Assembly: GCA_002433485.1 (NCBI GenBank) | Contig: DJIF01000150.1 | Span: 62,001-126,000, forward strand | Direction of reading: 5' to 3' | Source: Deltaproteobacteria bacterium UBA6601 | GTDB taxonomy: Bacteria > Myxococcota_A > UBA796 > UBA9615 | Length of the DNA: 64,000 nt | Shown here: positions 43,143 to 51,930 of the stretch, one piece after another | How the letters are laid out: the number at the start of each line of letters is the position of its first letter | How positions within the stretch are numbered: position 1 is the first letter of the stretch | Position numbers and translations under genes: made by a program | The notes under the pieces: generated by a model | What the model saw: only the letters and a program-made list of their open reading frames with translations | Told to the model about the DNA's origin: nothing | Databases searched by the model: none

Positions 43143-44506
43143 CAGATGATCTCGAAGTAGCGTCGCAGTTCCCAGTCTGTAATGGCCTTGCGGAACTCCC
43201 GTTCTTCCCACTCTCGGCTGGCGACAAAGTGGTCTACGAAGTCGTCGCCGAAGGCTGCTCGCGCCGCTGCTGAGCCGCGCAGGCTCTGGGCAGCCTCCCA
43301 CAGGGTTGCAGGCAGGGCTGCATCGGCGGGCAGGTCCTGGCTGTATGCGTTGCCGATCAGGCCCGGCTGCAGGGCAAGCTTGTGCTCGATTCCGTGCAGA
43401 CCGGAGGCCAGTACCGCAGCGATGCCGAGATAGGGGTTTACATCGGCCGCGCAGAGTCGGTACTCGACTCGCTGGCTGCTGGCCGAGCCCGGGATCACCC
43501 GTAGCGCGCAGGTGCGGTTCTCGACGCCCCAGGTTGCATGGGTCGGCGCCCAGGCGCCCGGCACCATGCGACTGAAGGAGTTAACGGTGGGCGAGACCAT
43601 CGCCAGGACTTCGGGCATGAGTGCCTGGCAGCCCGCAACGAAGTGACGCATGGTTTCGCTCATGGAGTGCTCGGCGCTGGGGTCATAGAAGGCCGAGTTG
43701 CCGTCCAGATCCTGCAGTGAGATGTGCAGGTGACCGCTCTGCCCTGGCCAATCAGGAGACCACTTCGCCATGAAGGTGGCCATCATGTCGTGCTTCTGGG
43801 CGTAGATCTTAGCGAAGGTCTTGAACAGCGCCGCCTTGTCGGCGGCGGACAGTGCGGCGTCGACGCCAATGGCCCCTTCCAGGACACCGGGACCGGTCTC
43901 TTCGTGAAGACCTTCCAAGGGGAAGTCCATCGCGTTGCAGAAGTCCAGCAGCCCTTCATAAAACTCTGACCACACTGAGTTGCGGATGGCCGAATAGCCG
44001 AAGGTGCCCGGAGCCATGGGCTGGAGGTTGCGGTAGCCTTTCTCGCGAACGGATTCTGGAGTCTCGTTGAAGACAAAGAATTCGAACTCCAGGGCAGCAA
44101 AGGCCTGCAGGCCCATGGCGCGGGCTTGCTCGATGACTCGCTGCAGCAGGGCGCGCGGGCCGACTTTGGCCGCCTCGCCGTCGAACTGTCCCAGGAACAG
44201 GACCGTATCTTCGAAGGGCAGCTCCCGGCAGGACTCGGGCAGGATCCGAACCGGAGCGTCTGGATAGCCAGTATGCCAACCCGTGAAGCGAGCGTTGTCG
44301 TACAACTCGTCGTTGCAGTCCCAGCCCAGCACTACGTCACAAAAGCCAAAGCCCTTGTCCAGGGCCGACAGGAACTTCTCCGCCGACATGTACTTGCCTC
44401 GCAGTACGCCGTCGATGTCGAAGACCCCGACCTTGATGTAGCGCAGGTTGCGTTCTTCAATGAGGCGGCGCGCGTCTGCAGAAGTGCGGATTGATCGTGC
44501 TTCCAT
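43142..44506 (-). CDS. Glutamine synthetase-family ligase (gamma-glutamyl amine synthetase-like)
   Basis: Started at ATG 44506, preceded by GGGAGG with five-base spacing (454 residues). The beta-grasp N domain has FDIDGVLRGKYMS; the catalytic domain has ALEFEFFVFNE, EGLHEETGPGVLEGAIG, SGHLHISLQDLDGN and ENRTCALRVIPGSASSQRVE followed by RLCAADVNPYLGIAAVL, giving the metal- and ATP-binding Glu/His/Arg set. The lack of a leading GSI regulatory context and its place in an operon with ALDH and Fe-ADH suggest a PuuA-like gamma-glutamylamine ligase or a related enzyme rather than housekeeping glutamine synthetase; this is inference. Coupled to the ALDH gene (ATGA). Confidence 0.88.
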   Translation of the reverse strand: MEARSIRTSADARRLIEERNLRYIKVGVFDIDGVLRGKYMSAEKFLSALDKGFGFCDVVLGWDCNDELYDNARFTGWHTGYPDAPVRILPESCRELPFEDTVLFLGQFDGEAAKVGPRALLQRVIEQARAMGLQAFAALEFEFFVFNETPESVREKGYRNLQPMAPGTFGYSAIRNSVWSEFYEGLLDFCNAMDFPLEGLHEETGPGVLEGAIGVDAALSAADKAALFKTFAKIYAQKHDMMATFMAKWSPDWPGQSGHLHISLQDLDGNSAFYDPSAEHSMSETMRHFVAGCQALMPEVLAMVSPTVNSFSRMVPGAWAPTHATWGVENRTCALRVIPGSASSQRVEYRLCAADVNPYLGIAAVLASGLHGIEHKLALQPGLIGNAYSQDLPADAALPATLWEAAQSLRGSAAARAAFGDDFVDHFVASREWEEREFRKAITDWELRRYFEII

Positions 44507-44590
44507 GATGTCCTCCCAGGTCGACGAGTCGAGTTCCTCTCTAGACCCGTGGAGAGGAACAGACAAGCTCTGTGTTGGATTGCTCTTGGT

Positions 44591-45637
44591 TCAGGGCTCT
44601 GTCAGGGCAAATTCCGCGATCAGAGGCAGGTGGTCGGAGAGGTGGCTGTATTCTCGCGCCACCCGTGAGTTCAGCAGCGTGATCGGGCCGCCGTAGAGCA
44701 GGTAGTCGATGGTGCGATCGGGTTCCTGCGCCGTGAAGGGCAGATAGGTTCGAGAGCCGGTCTCGGCCAGCGGGAAGGCGCTACGATGGGTGCTCAGTAA
44801 GGCTGCCATAGCGGGCGCTGCGGCGCGGTAAGCCCGCACATCGCCCGGTAGCCGCTGGGGCAAGTCGCCTGGCGGAAGGGCGTTGAGGTCTGCGCCCAGC
44901 AGCCAGGGTTGTCCTTCCGGTCGTGTCTTGATCCACTGATCGAGGGCAGCCAGCTGTCGACTGAGGGTGCCGTCTCCAGCGGAGAAGGCCGACAGGTGCG
45001 AGGTGGCAATCGCCAGAGGTTGTTTGCTGCCCGCCAGGGGCAGTTCGGCCCACAGCAGTGCCCGCTTGAGGTTGAAGACGCGGCGCAGCGCGGACTCCTG
45101 CAATAGCGGTAGCGCCTGCCGCCACCCGTTCAGCATTCCGCCAGGGGTGAGCAGGGCGAGGTGCATGTCGACCCTGCCGAGGGGGTCGCTGGGAGGATGG
45201 GGAACAAAGGGCGAGCGATGGTAGGGGCTGCTGAGAATGCAGGTAGCGCCGCTTGCTGCCGCCAGGGTCGGTAGCTGATCGAGCCTGGCGCTGCGGCGCG
45301 AGTCGCGGTCAACTTCCTGCAGCAGGACCAGGTCCGGGTTGACGGTCCGCAGGGCGGCGCTTATTCCGGCCAGGGTTTCGTGTAACTGCTCGGTGGGCAC
45401 TGAGACGTCGGAACCACCATCGTAGAAGAACTGCAGCTTGCGTCCTGCACTGTACTGCAGGTTCCAGGACATCACCTTGAACGAGTCACCCTGCAAGCCT
45501 GTAGCTTGATCGTCGTGGCAGTGGGGGGCGGCTTGCTCCAGTGGCTCAGGTCGGTATTCGGTGGCCAGCGCCAGTCCGAGTAGAGCCCCAACCGACGCGA
45601 TCAGGGTCAGCAACAGCGCGGTCAGCCCAGCTCTCAC
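44591..45637 (-). CDS. Endonuclease/exonuclease/phosphatase-family protein
   Basis: This 348-residue protein has an N-terminal helix or signal (LTALLLTLIASVGALLGLAL), then EEP motifs FKVMSWNLQYSAGR, LVLLQEVDRDS, IATSHLSAFS, WLLGADLNALP, RTIDYLLYGGP and LSDHLPLIAEF, with the catalytic residues in place. It is a different branch from the EEP protein at 16597. It starts at GTG 45637, overlapping the stop of the GT-C-like gene by four bases, so the two form an operon. It probably acts outside the cytoplasm on a phosphodiester or phosphoester; the substrate is unknown. Confidence 0.85.
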   Translation of the reverse strand: MRAGLTALLLTLIASVGALLGLALATEYRPEPLEQAAPHCHDDQATGLQGDSFKVMSWNLQYSAGRKLQFFYDGGSDVSVPTEQLHETLAGISAALRTVNPDLVLLQEVDRDSRRSARLDQLPTLAAASGATCILSSPYHRSPFVPHPPSDPLGRVDMHLALLTPGGMLNGWRQALPLLQESALRRVFNLKRALLWAELPLAGSKQPLAIATSHLSAFSAGDGTLSRQLAALDQWIKTRPEGQPWLLGADLNALPPGDLPQRLPGDVRAYRAAAPAMAALLSTHRSAFPLAETGSRTYLPFTAQEPDRTIDYLLYGGPITLLNSRVAREYSHLSDHLPLIAEFALTEP

Positions 45638-47352
45638 CGCAGCTCCGCACAGAGCCTGGGACCGAGTCGTGAAAACACCGCGATTCGGCGCTCTCCACCG
45701 GCTGGGAGCACTTCACCTTCGAGGCGCCATTGGCTGCGTTTTAGGCAGCGCGGCGGGCGTGGTGGTCCCTCTCCGCGGACTGCGGATAGAGCCAGCGCTC
45801 GTTCGTCTGCATTGACCTCATCGCAGCTCAGCAGGACCCGGCGTCTTGGCGCGCCTTCCTCCAGCTCAGCCAGTCGGCTGCGGTAGCGCAGCCAGTAGAG
45901 GTCGCCGCGGGCACCTATGTCGCTCACCAGGGAACGCTCAGAGGCAACTTGAAGGACCTCGTTCTGACAATCGTGGAGCTCGCTCCAGAGCTGTTCTCGT
46001 TGCATCTCGTGGTCATCTCGTTGTTGATCCCGGCGTGCCCAGCCGCGCTGGTCTGAGGAGTCGGAGAGCCCCCACCGCAGCAGCTCGTCCAGCTCCTCAA
46101 CCCCCAGCGCCCGAGACGGTCCCTGACCGTCACCTTTGATCAGATGAAAGTCGACGGCTACGGCCACTGATAGTCCTATGAACAAGGCTGCACTGATGGT
46201 CTGTATCTGCTTTGGCAGATGGGCCCAGCCCAGCGCAGCGGCCAGCGCGATGGCCGGCGCAAGGGTCAGCAGGAAGCGCTCATCGGTCGGTGGGATGCGC
46301 AGTAGGAGGAAGGCGCTCTGGCCCAGCACCGTGGCAACAATCAGCGGCCAACCACGACGGGAGAAGGCCAGCCACAGCAGCGTTCCCAGTAGGAATAGAG
46401 CGCAGATCCCCGGTGAAAACACTGAACTCAGGCTGCGCAGTCCATAGAAGCGCAGTCGCTCAGCGCTGAGGGGCTGCAGATCGCGGAAGATGTGGTCGAA
46501 GATCGCGTCCAGTCGATTGGCATCTACGCCCTGGGGTCCCCAGATCTCGCCGCGCTCGCCGATGTCCCCCAACATGGCAGTGAAGGAGTCATGGTTACCA
46601 GCGAGATCGAGGAACATGACGATCAGTATGGAGACCAGCGCTGCGGCACCGACTGCGGTGCCCAGTCGGGTCGTGAGGCTGGTCCGGGCTGCTCGGCTTG
46701 ATGGGTGGGTTGTGCTCAGCGTTGCGCCCACGAGCATCAGCAGGCCGAAGGGCAGCGCCGTCCACTTGGTGAGGCATGCGGCAAACATCAGCAGGCTGAC
46801 TGCGAGCGCGCAGACCAGGGCGCGATGGCGCAGCGCCAGCATGACGAACAGCATTGCCCAGAGCCAGGCGCTCATGGGCAGGTCGTAGTAGTAGCGGGTG
46901 GCGCTGGCATGGAGCGCAGGGATGGAGACCACCGCGCAGAAGGTGGCGGCGCTGGCGAGGCTGCTGCCGCTGAGCAGGAAGGCGACTCCGGCAGTGCTCA
47001 GTCCCAGCAAGCTCAACCACAGCAGGCCGCTCCATAGGATCCCTTCGGCGCTATGGGAGCTGAACTCGCCGAGAGCTGCGGTCACCAGGTGGAGCAGGGG
47101 CGGGAAGGAACCATCGAGGTCTTCCACAAAGGAGCGCAGGTCATCGGAGCTATGCGGCCCGAAGTCAACTCGGGCGACGGTGTCCAGCAGGTCAAGGCGG
47201 GCGCTGTGTTCAATGTAGTGGGCGGCGTCTGTGCCGTAGGGCTGCATTGGCTGGGCCTGGATTCGCAACAGAACGATCGTAGCGAGAGCCACAAGCAGGG
47301 CCGTTGGCACCAGCCACTGGGCCAGGCCCATCCTTTCCCTGGAATGCTTCAT
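45634..47352 (-). CDS. GT-C glycosyltransferase-like membrane protein
   Basis: This is a 572-residue protein with 9-11 hydrophobic helices and a soluble C-terminal tail of about 160 residues rich in Arg/Glu and Cys. After helix 1 the loop carries MQPYGTDAAHYIEHSARL, with an Asp early in the loop as in GT-C (ArnT/PMT-like) proteins. A second hallmark is ATRYYYDLPMSAWLWA. The tail contains LVSDIGARGDLYWLRYRSRL and VLLSCDEVNADERALAL. The donor is unknown. It begins at ATG 47352 (GGGAG four bases upstream) and is followed by the EEP phosphatase gene in an overlapping arrangement (GTGA). Confidence 0.68.
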   Translation of the reverse strand: MKHSRERMGLAQWLVPTALLVALATIVLLRIQAQPMQPYGTDAAHYIEHSARLDLLDTVARVDFGPHSSDDLRSFVEDLDGSFPPLLHLVTAALGEFSSHSAEGILWSGLLWLSLLGLSTAGVAFLLSGSSLASAATFCAVVSIPALHASATRYYYDLPMSAWLWAMLFVMLALRHRALVCALAVSLLMFAACLTKWTALPFGLLMLVGATLSTTHPSSRAARTSLTTRLGTAVGAAALVSILIVMFLDLAGNHDSFTAMLGDIGERGEIWGPQGVDANRLDAIFDHIFRDLQPLSAERLRFYGLRSLSSVFSPGICALFLLGTLLWLAFSRRGWPLIVATVLGQSAFLLLRIPPTDERFLLTLAPAIALAAALGWAHLPKQIQTISAALFIGLSVAVAVDFHLIKGDGQGPSRALGVEELDELLRWGLSDSSDQRGWARRDQQRDDHEMQREQLWSELHDCQNEVLQVASERSLVSDIGARGDLYWLRYRSRLAELEEGAPRRRVLLSCDEVNADERALALSAVRGEGPPRPPRCLKRSQWRLEGEVLPAGGERRIAVFSRLGPRLCAELR

Positions 47353-47447
47353 AGTGCTCCCTCAAGCAGATGTTCTGGCACTCACACAAGAGTCGGCTGG
47401 AACCCTGGCAGCGGAGATGGTATCGGAGTGCGGAAAGGTACGCATCG

Positions 47448-49115
47448 ATGACTCACTTCCAGCAGATGTCTTCACCCAGTCCTGACCTACCCGCCTTGCG
47501 TGTTGAGTACCAGGCTCTACTTGATGAACTTCGAGAGCAGCCTGGCGTTGACGCGCTGGACCGCTGGGATGCCCTGCGGCGCAGGCTCTATACCTGGCAG
47601 TCGCTGGCCCATGTCCGGTTTACCCTTAACACTGCTGATGAGGAAGCTCGAGCTGAGAAGGAGCGGGTCGACCAGCTGGGTCCTCAGCTTGAGGAGCTGG
47701 ACAATCAAATTAAGGCCTTGCTGCTGGCGCCTTCGTACCGAGCAGGAATTGACGACAGCTATGGCGAGCACCTTGGGGCGCTGTGGGAGGCCGACCTGAA
47801 GTCGTTTGACCCGGTGATTGCTGACGACCGGGTCGCAGAATCCAAGCTGGTCAATCGCTACACCGAGCTCCTCGCCAGCGCTCGGCTGCCGTTTCGCGGC
47901 GAGACCTTGAGCCTCAGCACAATCCCCCGCTACGGCCTGGATCCAGATCGCGGCACGCGACGAGAAGCCGAGCTGGTCAAGTGGGCCTGGTTTGCTGAGC
48001 ACGGCGCTGAGTTGGATGAACTCTTTGATGAGCTGGTCAAGCTGCGAACCGAGATGGCCCGGAAGCTTGGCTTCGACAGCTACGTTGAGCTCGGCTACCT
48101 GCAGATGCAGCGAGTTGACTATGGGAGAGAGGACGTCAAGGCGTTCCGCGCCCAGGTTCTCGCCGAGGTGGTGCCGGTGGTGAGTCGTCTTCGGGCGCTA
48201 CAGACCGAGCGTCTGGGGCTCGGTTCACTCAAGGCCTGGGACATGAGTACCTGGGATGGTGATGGCAACCCGCGCCCGGCTGGTGACCACGACTGGATGA
48301 TGGAGCAGGCCAGTGGCATGTTTGACGAATTGGGGCCACGCTTCTCTGAGTTCTTCAGCGTAATGCGTGCCGCGGGTCTGTTGGACCTCAAGTCCAAGGA
48401 GGGCAAGGCAGGCGGCGGCTACTGTACGTTCTTTCCCGACTTTGACCGGCCTTTCATCTTTGCCAATTTCAACGGTACGGCCCAGGACGTGAAGGTCTTT
48501 ACCCACGAGTGCGGCCACGCCTTTCAGGTCTGGTCGAGTCGAGCCGCTCCCATCACCGACTACCTGTGGCCCACTTATGAGAGCGCTGAAATCCACTCGA
48601 TGAGCCTTGAGTTTCTTACCTGGCCTTGGATGGATCGATTCTTTGGCGCCGAAGCCGAGCGATTCTGTTGGACCCATCTGGCCGGGGCCTTGGCCTTTCT
48701 TCCCTACGGTGTTGCGGTGGATGAGTTTCAGCACCGGGTCTACGAGAATCCCGAGGCCAGTCCGGCGGATCGGCATGCCATGTGGCACGACCTTGAGCGC
48801 CGCTATCTACCTGAGCTTGATTGGGACAGCCTGCCTTACCCGGCCAAGGGTGGGCGATGGCAGCTGCAGCGACACATCTATCACCACCCTTTTTATTACA
48901 TCGATTACACCCTCGCGCAGACCTGTGCTCTGCAATTCTGGCTGGCGGCGCGCCGCGATCGAGGCGATGCCATGGAGCGCTACCATCGGCTCTGCGGACT
49001 GGGGGGGGCGGCTCCCTTCAAGGAGCTGGTCCGAAGCGCCGGCTTGCGCTCGCCCTTCGCCGAGTCCTGCTTGAGTGATGTGCTCGAGGAGGCTGCAGGG
49101 GTGTTGTTCGACTGA
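47448..49115 (+). CDS. M3-family oligoendopeptidase (PepF-like)
   Basis: I start at ATG 47448 with GGAAAGG at 47432-47438 (555 residues); an upstream ATG (47370) is less likely. The zinc motif VFTHECGHAFQVW (HExxH) is followed by ESAEIHSMSLEFLTW, which supplies the third ligand Glu and matches M3 family peptidases. The N-terminal two-thirds are helical, with YCTFFPDFDRPFIFANFNGT before the zinc site. It hydrolyses short peptides and is probably cytoplasmic: no signal peptide is seen. It is divergent from the GT-C-like gene and convergent with the SPINDLY-like gene. Confidence 0.93.
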   Translation: MTHFQQMSSPSPDLPALRVEYQALLDELREQPGVDALDRWDALRRRLYTWQSLAHVRFTLNTADEEARAEKERVDQLGPQLEELDNQIKALLLAPSYRAGIDDSYGEHLGALWEADLKSFDPVIADDRVAESKLVNRYTELLASARLPFRGETLSLSTIPRYGLDPDRGTRREAELVKWAWFAEHGAELDELFDELVKLRTEMARKLGFDSYVELGYLQMQRVDYGREDVKAFRAQVLAEVVPVVSRLRALQTERLGLGSLKAWDMSTWDGDGNPRPAGDHDWMMEQASGMFDELGPRFSEFFSVMRAAGLLDLKSKEGKAGGGYCTFFPDFDRPFIFANFNGTAQDVKVFTHECGHAFQVWSSRAAPITDYLWPTYESAEIHSMSLEFLTWPWMDRFFGAEAERFCWTHLAGALAFLPYGVAVDEFQHRVYENPEASPADRHAMWHDLERRYLPELDWDSLPYPAKGGRWQLQRHIYHHPFYYIDYTLAQTCALQFWLAARRDRGDAMERYHRLCGLGGAAPFKELVRSAGLRSPFAESCLSDVLEEAAGVLFD

Positions 49116-49152
49116 GTGCTCTGGTCTTTCATGAAGTCCGGCTCGGCTGGCC

Positions 49153-51171
49153 TCAGGTGACCTCTTCCAGCCAGTCTTCAAAAGCCCGGATGGGCTCCTG
49201 GTCGTTATAGAGTTTGTGCTTGTTGGCGCGTACCGCCTGCACACACTGATGGTGGAATGCTGGGTCCTTACCGAGCCGAACTGCGATCGCTATGTAGTCA
49301 TCCAGGCTGTCGGCGACGGTGTCGCTGAGCCCCATCTTGCTGCAGATGGCGAGGCAGTGCCGTGATCTCATCATCACGCCCGGGAGCGTTACGATCGGCC
49401 GGTCGCAGGCAGAGGCTTCCATGGAGCTGTTGTTGCCAGACCAGGCCATGCTGTCGAGGACCACGTCGGCGGCTTTGGCCAGCCCGAAGAACTCCTGCTG
49501 GCTCAGGCGTGGATGGAACAGACAGTGCTTGCGCCAGTCGAGCTTCAGCTCCGCAAAGCTGCGCTGGAGTCGCGCTTGAAAAGTAGCTGTGACCGCTGCT
49601 GAGCTCTCTGCGATGAACCAGAATCGGGCCTCAGGTAGCCTGCTGGCGATCTGTGGGAAGACGCTGTCGTAGGCTGGCAGGAGCTTGTAGAGGCTCTGCA
49701 GAGAGATGTAGCGCACTTCACCGGGTTCCCGGGCAGGTACGCTGGCCGGGGTGACGGCGTTCTCGACCGGTGGCGGGGGATACGAGCTGAGCAGTCCGGG
49801 CAAGCGCTGGAAGCGCTCACTGTAGTGGGCCTCGGCGCCTTGTATCTCCATCAGATCGCTGCTGAGAAACCAGTCCATGCAGTCCAGCCCTGAGGTAATG
49901 GGGTGTCCACCCATGTTGGCCTGCACCGGCGCGAGCCGCAGCGGGGCGAGCAACTGCAGGCGCGGTTCCATCCCCAGGTCCGGGTAGATGAGTGCGTCCA
50001 GGCCCATGGCACGGAGCTGTTCCAGGTGGTGGAACTGCAGGTCCGGCCAGTGGAAAAACCGGGCGCTGGCAGCGGCCAGAACCTCGGTGATGGCGTCGCA
50101 GTGGGTTCCCAGGTGAATGGTGTGGACGGCAAACCGTGCTGGATCCAGGCGCTCGATGAAGTGACCGTGGGTTTTGTAGATGGAGTGGAGCCGGAAATAA
50201 GAGGAGATAAAGCCCACACGAATGACTTCACCGGTCGCCCGGTGGCGCTTTGGCATGGGCGTCGTCAGCTGGGGGAAGGCGGTGTGGGTGATGCGCGTGA
50301 GTAGCGCAGCCCAGCGACGTTGGAGCTCAAGGTCGTTGTAGCCCTGGTAATGGAGGTAGAAGTTGGTCGTTGATTGGATGGTTCGTACTGCTTCCAACAC
50401 CTGCTCTGAGGTGGACAGGTCGAGTCGCCCTTCAACTTCTGTGAGTCCCGCTGCGAAGGCCGCTCGAGCCTGCCCTACGTCTTCATCTTGTTCATGTAGG
50501 GGGGGCAGTGTCAGGTAGGCACCGAACAGGGCCGCTGCCGAACCCGGCTCGGCAGTCAGAATTTGTTCCCAATGGGTTTTTGCTTGAGCAATTTTTCCGC
50601 AGTTCTTGAAGCCGCGGGCCAGGTTGGCGCGCAACTCGAGATTATCCGGTGCCAGCTCTACTGCCACCTGGAGCGAATTGAGGGCAGCATCGAATTCTTC
50701 CAGTTCGGTGAGCAGTGCGCCTAAGTTGGCGTGCGCCAGGGCTGCTTTGGGGTAGCGCTCCACGGCATCCTCATAGCGGGCTCGGGCCGCAGCCAGTTCA
50801 CCCAGCTGCTGCATGGCTGCGGCACTGTTGATCAGTACATCCTGTTGCATGGGCTCGAGCTTGAGCGCTTCTTCGTATTCCAGTACGGCGCTGGGGAGCA
50901 TCCCGCACAGGTGCAGGAGACGCGCATGTAAGGCCCGGGTGCGTGCTTCGTGAGGAGCCAGCGTTGCAGCTCTCGCTGCGGCCTGCAGGCCCTGTTTCAG
51001 CTGGCCAAGGGCGGCGAGACTGTGACCGAGGAGGATGTAAGCGTCGACCGTATCAGGCGCGACAGCGAGGAGCCCTTGACTGAGGCGAACAGAGTCTTCA
51101 AAGCGCCCTTCCTGTAGCGCTGCGAGCGCCTGCTGCAGTGCTTTTGCTGTGCTGTGGCTGCTCTCTGGCAC
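49153..51171 (-). CDS. TPR protein with GT41 (SPINDLY/OGT-like) domain
   Basis: This 672-residue protein begins at GTG 51171 (GGAGGTG, five-base spacing). Residues 1-230 hold about six TPR units, with Ala/Leu/Tyr patterns such as AAMQQLGELAAARARYEDAV and ALAHANLGALLTELEEFDAA. Residues 310-672 match the GT41 O-GlcNAc-transferase-like fold: VIRVGFISSYFRLHSIYKTH, LDALIYPDLGMEP, PVQANMGGHPITSG, then FHPRLSQQEFFGLAKAADVV and CDRPIVTLPGVMMRSRH. These are typical of bacterial SPINDLY-like proteins that glycosylate proteins with hexoses or HexNAc. The target is unknown. It converges on the M3 peptidase gene. Confidence 0.85.
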   Translation of the reverse strand: MPESSHSTAKALQQALAALQEGRFEDSVRLSQGLLAVAPDTVDAYILLGHSLAALGQLKQGLQAAARAATLAPHEARTRALHARLLHLCGMLPSAVLEYEEALKLEPMQQDVLINSAAAMQQLGELAAARARYEDAVERYPKAALAHANLGALLTELEEFDAALNSLQVAVELAPDNLELRANLARGFKNCGKIAQAKTHWEQILTAEPGSAAALFGAYLTLPPLHEQDEDVGQARAAFAAGLTEVEGRLDLSTSEQVLEAVRTIQSTTNFYLHYQGYNDLELQRRWAALLTRITHTAFPQLTTPMPKRHRATGEVIRVGFISSYFRLHSIYKTHGHFIERLDPARFAVHTIHLGTHCDAITEVLAAASARFFHWPDLQFHHLEQLRAMGLDALIYPDLGMEPRLQLLAPLRLAPVQANMGGHPITSGLDCMDWFLSSDLMEIQGAEAHYSERFQRLPGLLSSYPPPPVENAVTPASVPAREPGEVRYISLQSLYKLLPAYDSVFPQIASRLPEARFWFIAESSAAVTATFQARLQRSFAELKLDWRKHCLFHPRLSQQEFFGLAKAADVVLDSMAWSGNNSSMEASACDRPIVTLPGVMMRSRHCLAICSKMGLSDTVADSLDDYIAIAVRLGKDPAFHHQCVQAVRANKHKLYNDQEPIRAFEDWLEEVT

Positions 51172-51320
51172 GCTCTCACCTCCGTGGTCAGCACCAACCT
51201 GACCGGGCCAATGACCGCGAGTCTAGACCAGCTTGCCTCCCTGTAGCGGCCGCCAGCGCTGGAAGCGGTGCCGATCAGCTCTTGCGCGGGGCAGGGATGG
51301 TGAATCAGCCGCGCCAAGGT

Positions 51321-51836
51321 CTAGTTTTTCATTGCTCCAGCCGCAATCCATGCCTCGATCAGGGCAAGGTCCGAGTCATGAAGAGGAAAGCGATCGGCCG
51401 GCGGCATGGGTTCTTCGTCGCCACCCACCTGCAGGTGGGTGTTGTTTAGCTTGTGCCACAGGTAGCTATTGGCCGGCTCGCTGGGCGTAACTCGTTGCAT
51501 GGTCGGGAGCTGCTCTGCGGGCCGATTGACCAGCATCTCGTAGCCTTCATCGTAGCGATGCAGGTCGCCCAGCTGTTCCCGGTTGTTGGTGGTGTGACAC
51601 GCACCACAGGAGTCGGCCAGGATCCGCTGCACTGCGGTCCATGTGTGAGGCAGCTTGTCGCCGGTGCTGTCGTCGTCGTCCCCGCTGTCGTCGTCGTCCC
51701 CGCTGTCGTCGTCGTCCCCGCTGTCGTCGTCACTGCCCTGCTGGTCACAGGCAGTGCTGATGGCCAGTACCCCGATCAGCAGGGTCAGGTGAAGGGTAGG
51801 CCGAGCCCAGAGCAAGGCATGTTTGGATTGCGCCAT
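51321..51836 (-). CDS. Lipoprotein with Asp-linker and cytochrome-c-like heme motif
   Basis: This 171-residue protein has lipobox ISTAC (about residue 30), then an exact repeat of DDDDSG units, then a domain with one heme-binding motif, CGACH (DSCGACHTT), followed by a distal Met-containing stretch EEPMPPADRFPLHDSD. This fits a small c-type cytochrome (PSCyt-like) on a flexible tether. It could carry electrons at the cell surface or in the periplasm; partner unknown. ATG 51836 is preceded by GGAGACAGCTC. It is divergent from the LysR gene. The linker is encoded by an 18-bp perfect tandem repeat. Confidence 0.82.
   Translation of the reverse strand: MAQSKHALLWARPTLHLTLLIGVLAISTACDQQGSDDDSGDDDDSGDDDDSGDDDDSTGDKLPHTWTAVQRILADSCGACHTTNNREQLGDLHRYDEGYEMLVNRPAEQLPTMQRVTPSEPANSYLWHKLNNTHLQVGGDEEPMPPADRFPLHDSDLALIEAWIAAGAMKN
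51667..51733 (-). repeat. 18-bp tandem repeat encoding DDDDSG units
   Basis: Three perfect 18-base units (CTGTCGTCGTCGTCCCCG on the plus strand, at 51667, 51685 and 51703) plus a partial fourth encode the Asp-Ser-Gly linker of the cytochrome-like lipoprotein. Each unit adds six residues, so copy-number changes keep the frame. Confidence 0.9.
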
Positions 51837-51930
51837 GAGCTGTCTCCGCTGTTGCTCGCTATGGAAATATAACTTCAGGCTCGAGGATCCAGGCCCGGTG
51901 GTGAGCTTTCGGGGCTGATATGTTGCTGAA

